DNA from: Metopolophium dirhodum
Lineage: Eukaryota; Arthropoda; Insecta; Hemiptera; Aphididae
Assembly (NCBI RefSeq): GCF_019925205.1
Contig: NC_083564.1
Coordinates: 4,159,491 to 4,223,490 of the forward strand
DNA length: 64,000 bases
Direction: 5' to 3'
This document shows positions 59,401 through 64,000 of this stretch, one piece after another. The translations under genes were made by a program, and so were the position numbers. The stretch's first letter is position 1, and each line of letters starts with the position of its first letter. Under the pieces are notes generated by a model, which saw only the letters and a list, made by a program, of their open reading frames with translations, made no database searches and was not told the DNA's origin.

Positions 59401-59680
59401 GCATACACAAAGCATGTAAACATTTTTATTTTTAAATGTTTTTAAAAAAACTTGAATTGATTTTACAAATTGAAGGAGTGGTCCGTTTATTAATTCCTGA
59501 AATTAATTTGTATTAATAAAAGATAAGTATACTTGATTAAAACACTAGGACACAAAATATTCTGTTCCCACTCACTATGAATATTATTTTATATTCATGA
59601 AATTCTTTTTTCTCAAAATTACATAAATATCTAGAACACTCATTTAAAACGATATTAATTTTGAAATATAAATCATCCAT
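56463..59680 (-). CDS. Vinculin/alpha-catenin-type helical protein, probably Serendipity-alpha-like
   Basis: Ten exons join in frame to 601 residues: 59576-59680, 59323-59496, 58963-59226, 58757-58894, 58479-58656, 57545-57747, 57302-57488, 57086-57244, 56703-56951, 56463-56611. Start MDDLYFKI, stop TAA. The protein is almost wholly amphipathic helix, with no signal peptide or membrane segment. Two stretches look like the vinculin/alpha-catenin superfamily: an ITIAKVADTIDN segment (compare IAEVAD in alpha-catenins) and LINHWVCEICEIQNLLDKIV, where a Trp-centred helix precedes a (V/I)D motif as in alpha-catenin N-terminal bundles. Sry-alpha, an insect relative acting on membrane-associated actin in cellularisation, has a similar length. 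The gene structure is well supported; the name is inference. The divergent Asn/Asp/Lys-rich C-terminus (exons 9-10) is unassigned. Confidence 0.75.
58095..58347 (+). mobile_element. LINE 3' tail with poly(A) inside an intron
   Basis: In the intron between exons 5 and 6 of the Sry-alpha-like gene, on the opposite strand. C-rich sequence with HSNPLIPNLSSLTLPDN parallels SNPLIKKLSSTSLPGN at the C terminus of the Jockey LINE at 39.4 kb. A poly(A) run (about 58331-58346) ends it. Confidence 0.65.
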
Positions 59681-62600
59681 TATAATTTATAATTAGGACT
59701 ACAAAATTGTAAATAAGTAAATAAATCAATGTTAAAAATTGTATGTGATCCAACTCTCTAATTTCGAATTAGAAAAATCTTTTAAGAATTTTCAAACGAC
59801 GGTTGTGTTCAGTTACGATAACAGCGGAACGATATCACGATATCAACCTCTATTATAGAAGACCATGAATCGTGATGTTAACTACTCAAGTACTCAACCA
59901 TACAACATAACCAAGATTATAAAGAAGTTCTTTACACAACTATCTATATTTCTGTGGTTATAATATTATTATTATTATTATTATTATGGTGCCTTACAAT
60001 AATTATTATGGGCATCCTACAATAATAGCCGGTGGGTGGGTAAGTTGCCCGACCTTTAAATCTCCAATGGGGGGCTATGACCGTGGAATACTGGAATCGT
60101 ACCATGACCATGATCTGTTAACTACTAGATAATATAATCTCAATTGTTCAGTTATCAATAATAAGCTTTTTAGTTTTTAACCAAGGTACCATGGCAATAT
60201 ATATTTTATAATAAGTACCAATAGGAGGTACAATAATATAAATTAGTACTTAAGTACAATTCATCTGGAAGTTTAATAATATATTTAAATTAATTATACT
60301 AACTAATATAGTAAGCCTATTGCATATTTCACGTTCAAATTTCCGTTTGCAGTTCCCAACGTGATTCATTATGTTGTCAATAATATCTATATTTAAATAT
60401 AAAAATATTAAATTATTAAAATTAAATTATATACTCAAATTATTATATTAATATATATAATTATTAAATTGCCATGATCAAACTTTATATAGTATGCGGT
60501 CATGCTGACATTTTTTAAAGTACGTTGTTATTGGATTTAATAATAATTACTAAATAATTAATTAATAAATGCCTTTATATATTATAAAAAAAATTCTCAA
60601 ACCAACTTTTATGTTTATAATAAAAGTATAGTTTTATTATTTTTTTTGATTGAAATGTGATAAAAAAAATCATTGAGTTGTTGATGATGAAAATTAACTT
60701 GCGAAAGCATAGTTTGGTATCTTAAATAATTTTATACTCTAAATATATTTGATTTTAGTATAAATGTATAATATTATAATTATTGTTATATATTATTACC
60801 TATCAAAAATTTATTGCAAAAGTTTTTTAAAAAATATGTAACTTGGTGGTAGTTGGAATATTTAATTGTGTGTAATTTATTTAGTAGTAAGTATAGTTGA
60901 TTATTGATTATAATTGTAGTTTTATCTAAAAACAATAATATTCTGTAGCCGATCAGTATAAAAGATTGATTAATTTAATGGGCTACTAAAATACTAAATA
61001 GGTACCTAAAGGAACCAAAAGCTTACTATTGATTAATTTTTTTTAGTGATTGTTTATACATCCTGGCATATAAATTCTAGTATAAATGTTCCTTTTTTGT
61101 ATACATATATTGTACGTTGCATAAATATAAAAATAAGATTGTAATTATGATTTAATTTTCTCAAGCTGTAATTTTCCTGTTTGCTTGTAATATATTTTGT
61201 TTGCTTTATGTTATTGTCACTATTTTTTGTATATAGTCGTAGAATGATAAAGAACAGTGCAAAACATAACTCCATTTAGTTCAAAATATTTAATGTTTCG
61301 GGGCAATTTTTTATTATGAGTACATGTTAGTTGATTCTGTTGTTTTCACACAGATACATATTAAATTAATTTAACAATAGACTTCTTATAAATATAAGTC
61401 TACAGTTTTATGGATTGAACATAAAGTTGGATGCAAAAATAATATGAGGCGTTGATTTCATGCATCACCCATCTCTGCTTGAAAATAATATTGTGTCTAT
61501 TTGATATTTTGTTCCTCTACCCCATAAGTAGCTATGCTGGAATATTATTATATTTCATACAATTCATATTAAATATTTAACTATTTAGAGCCAATATTCA
61601 TCCCAAGTAGAAAAAAAATTCTGGAAAAAGTGACGCTGTAGCATACAGCTCGTCATCAAATGTATTATTAAACAGTATGTTAAAAGTAAATTATAATATT
61701 ATATAGAATTATTCTATACTTTGGTGATAGTATAATTTTTTGGTGAAAATAGTTCTTTTCTTTTTTAAATTATATGTTTCTATGTAAAATTACATCAATG
61801 CAAAAACAAGTTTAAAAAAATATATATTTTACTGGTTTAGCGAGATTTTTCAATAAATAATACTGAATCTTAAAAATGTTATTCATATATTCAATTTTAA
61901 TTTGAGAACATAAAAACATAATACCATAATTATCTCACTACTATTTGGTAGTGTACTACTGTAATATCTGTAAATACTTATTATCTTTAAAATGGTACTT
62001 TAATCGTAAATATCATGATTTCAAATACGATTAGAATTATTTCATTACAATTTACAGAATTTACGCTAGGTAATTATTTAAAACTCTTGTTATGATATAG
62101 ATTATTTCAGCATATAAATATTTATATTATTTTTGAATTTAATTTTAAACTTGTTGGCTTAAAAGTATTATTACCTACATATTTCTATATTGAATAAAAT
62201 TACAAATATTTCTTTCTTATACAAAGTAAGAATAGCTAAAATGTGCAACATCTATTGATTAATAGGTAGTAATTTTGTAAGTTTTATTATCATAAATATT
62301 TCAAATTCAATTTTTTTAAATTTATATAATATATTATAATATTGGATGAGATTGAAAATATTATTTCTATCACACCTAATTTGTTGTTATCAGTGCCCAG
62401 AGGACAGAGTTAAAATATTACAATATTTAGTCATTCAGATATTATTTAAGTAGGTATGTATTTTATAAAATATTTTTTTAGTGTTAATAAATACTGTTTT
62501 CAGTTCTTTTAATTATTGCTATAACTTTACAAGCATATTAGAAATATTGGTATTCTTGTATAGGTACGTACATGTTTTTTTAAAAAGTACATGAAAATAT

Positions 62601-63249
62601 TTTTTATGTACATATAATATATAAGTTGATTGATGAAATTAATGTACTATTCATTTTATAAACATTGCATTGTTAAATATTGTTGAATAGTTAAGTAAAA
62701 ATTACAATATAAATTAATTTTTCAATATGTATACGGTACACCTATTTGAATGATTACCTATTATTTATCAACGAGCCTGAAGAATTAATATAATTTAACA
62801 CTTTTGATTTTGAAAAAGTATATATTTTTTAATATTTATTGCCTATTGGTATATTTATAATTCTTACAATTATTAATTATCCAATACCTCAGGACATACT
62901 AATATTATCTATCTATGCAAATAAATTGTTTAACAAAAAGATACATTTTGGTCGATCTGTTAATAATAATAATGTTAAAGTATTTTTTTTTTAATAGTTT
63001 TAAAATATGCCCATATTCCATATTTTTAAGATAATATAAATTGTATTTACAACATTAGTATATTAATAATAAATATAAAAGTACTTAGGTACTATCAAAA
63101 GTATATAACTGCATATTGACTTTGATAATAACATTTTTATTAAATATTTGAAATGTAATATCATATAGTATATTATTTTATACCAAAATGTAGTTATTTA
63201 TTTGTTTGTTCAACTATTTTAGATTTATTTAACAAGGTACTGAACAATT
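59681..63249. other. AT-rich intergenic region between divergent genes
   Basis: About 3.6 kb between the minus-strand Sry-alpha-like start and the plus-strand zinc-finger start. It should contain both promoters. I see a TTA microsatellite near 59965-59988, a short GC-rich patch near 60030-60110, and otherwise very AT-rich DNA. No coding exon or RNA gene was recognised. Confidence 0.5.
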
Positions 63250-64000
63250 ATGTTGAGTTCTACTAAGTACAACGTTGATACTGGAAAATGGCAAGAATTT
63301 GTATTGGATGAAATTCAATTTGACCATGAAAAGTGAGTTTTAAAACGTATTTTTTTATTTCAATAATTTCATTATGTTTTGTTTAAATTTTAGTTGTTCA
63401 GGCAATGAATTACCTCTTTCATCAATAGGGACTACTAGTAACATTGATACCAAAAAATGGCAAGATATTATATTGGATAATATTCAATCTAACATGAAAA
63501 AGTACATATAAAATCAATTAAGACCAAACATTTTATTTTAAATGTTCTTTTCAATAATAAAGTATTATATTGTTTAAATTTTAGAGACTCAAAATATGAG
63601 TTGCCATTTTCATCAATATCCACGATTAATGTTGACCATAGAAATGCAAAACATCAAGATATTAATTTGGATGATATTGAATCTGACATAGAAAAGTAAG
63701 TTTAATGTCATATTTTAATTTTAATTATAAATAATTATTTGTATTTATAATTTAGTTATTCAGATAATGAGCTACCTCTTTCATCAATAGCAAATGTATT
63801 GCTTCCAATTGATAGCTGTAAAGTCGTAAAAAGTAAAGTTGTAAAATCTGATTCAAGTCAAATATCCATCAAAGAACAAAGTAAAATAGATACACAAATT
63901 AAGAAGTATGGATGTGATATTTGTGGAAAAATATATCTTACGCGTATTGCAATTATTGAACATTTTAGAACTAGTTTATGCTTTCCAGGAAGTCATTTTG
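63250..64000 (+). CDS. Zinc-finger protein with tandemly duplicated short exons (3' end outside window)
   Basis: Exons 63250-63332, 63394-63501, 63585-63695 and 63756 to beyond the window edge. Start MLSSTKYNVDTGKWQEF. Exons 1-3 all break after the second base of a codon, and each later exon resumes with a similar peptide: N/K-x-S-x-x-ELP-(L/F)-SSI, then, in exons 2 and 3, a WQDI(I)LD-type or HQDINLD segment and an (I)(Q/E)S tail. Exon 4 starts with the same ELPLSSI, then a Lys/Ser-rich stretch, and a zinc finger CDICGKIYLTRIAIIEH followed by a Cys, so C2HC- or C2H2-type. No signal peptide. Likely a nucleic-acid-binding nuclear protein; the family is not known to me. Confidence 0.75.

Noticed and set aside
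1..64000. CRISPR arrays, operons, bacterial defence or toxin systems
   Set aside because: All genes are split by spliceosomal introns and repeats are transposon-like; no regularly spaced direct repeats were seen.

Overview
This is an AT-rich animal nuclear DNA window. It has many short GT-AG introns (often 55-80 bp), proteins that match metazoan families, and dense transposon debris. The pattern is insect-like. The repeat families and a Serendipity-alpha-like gene make a sap-sucking hemipteran, most likely an aphid, the best guess; that is inference from remembered aphid repeats, not a search.

Layout. (1) 1-14261, + strand: the 3' nine-tenths of a nuclear pore scaffold gene, Nup205. I resolve 29 exons that join into one open frame of 1828 codons. 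(2) 14862-38042, - strand: a complete USP34 (fly puffyeye) ubiquitin-protease gene. I resolve 44 exons that join in frame to 3296 residues, including a 49-nt first coding exon. The two genes converge tail to tail with 600 bp between their stop codons. (3) About 39.2-54.3 kb: a transposon island with a Jockey-type LINE, Ty3/gypsy pieces on both strands, a Jockey ORF1, an R1/I-like LINE, a nested hAT element and further LINE tails. Two inverted repeats of about 190 bp, 11.4 kb apart, bound most of it. (4) 56463-59680, - strand: a ten-exon, 601-residue all-helical protein of the vinculin/alpha-catenin type, probably Serendipity-alpha-like. (5) 63250 to the window edge, + strand: the start of a C2HC/C2H2 zinc-finger gene whose first exons look like tandem copies of one unit.

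The introns of the two big genes carry many non-autonomous DNA transposons. Six hAT insertions have perfect 8-bp target duplications (3869, 10044, 12449, 15713, 30576, 47899). There are also a TTAA-flanked piggyBac-like element, two tRNA-derived SINE-like units, a family with AGGGC-type inverted ends, and a 42-bp-arm hairpin.

The genes do not form a pathway: nuclear pore scaffold, deubiquitinase, membrane/actin-type helical protein and zinc finger are ordinary neighbours. I found no operon-like or defence-like system. The most unusual structures are the inverted-repeat-bounded island, the tandem exon duplication at the right edge and the nested hAT/dispersed-repeat relationship. Exon borders were read by eye from splice consensus plus reading phase. 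Protein comparisons are from memory of the families, so single-base border errors are possible.
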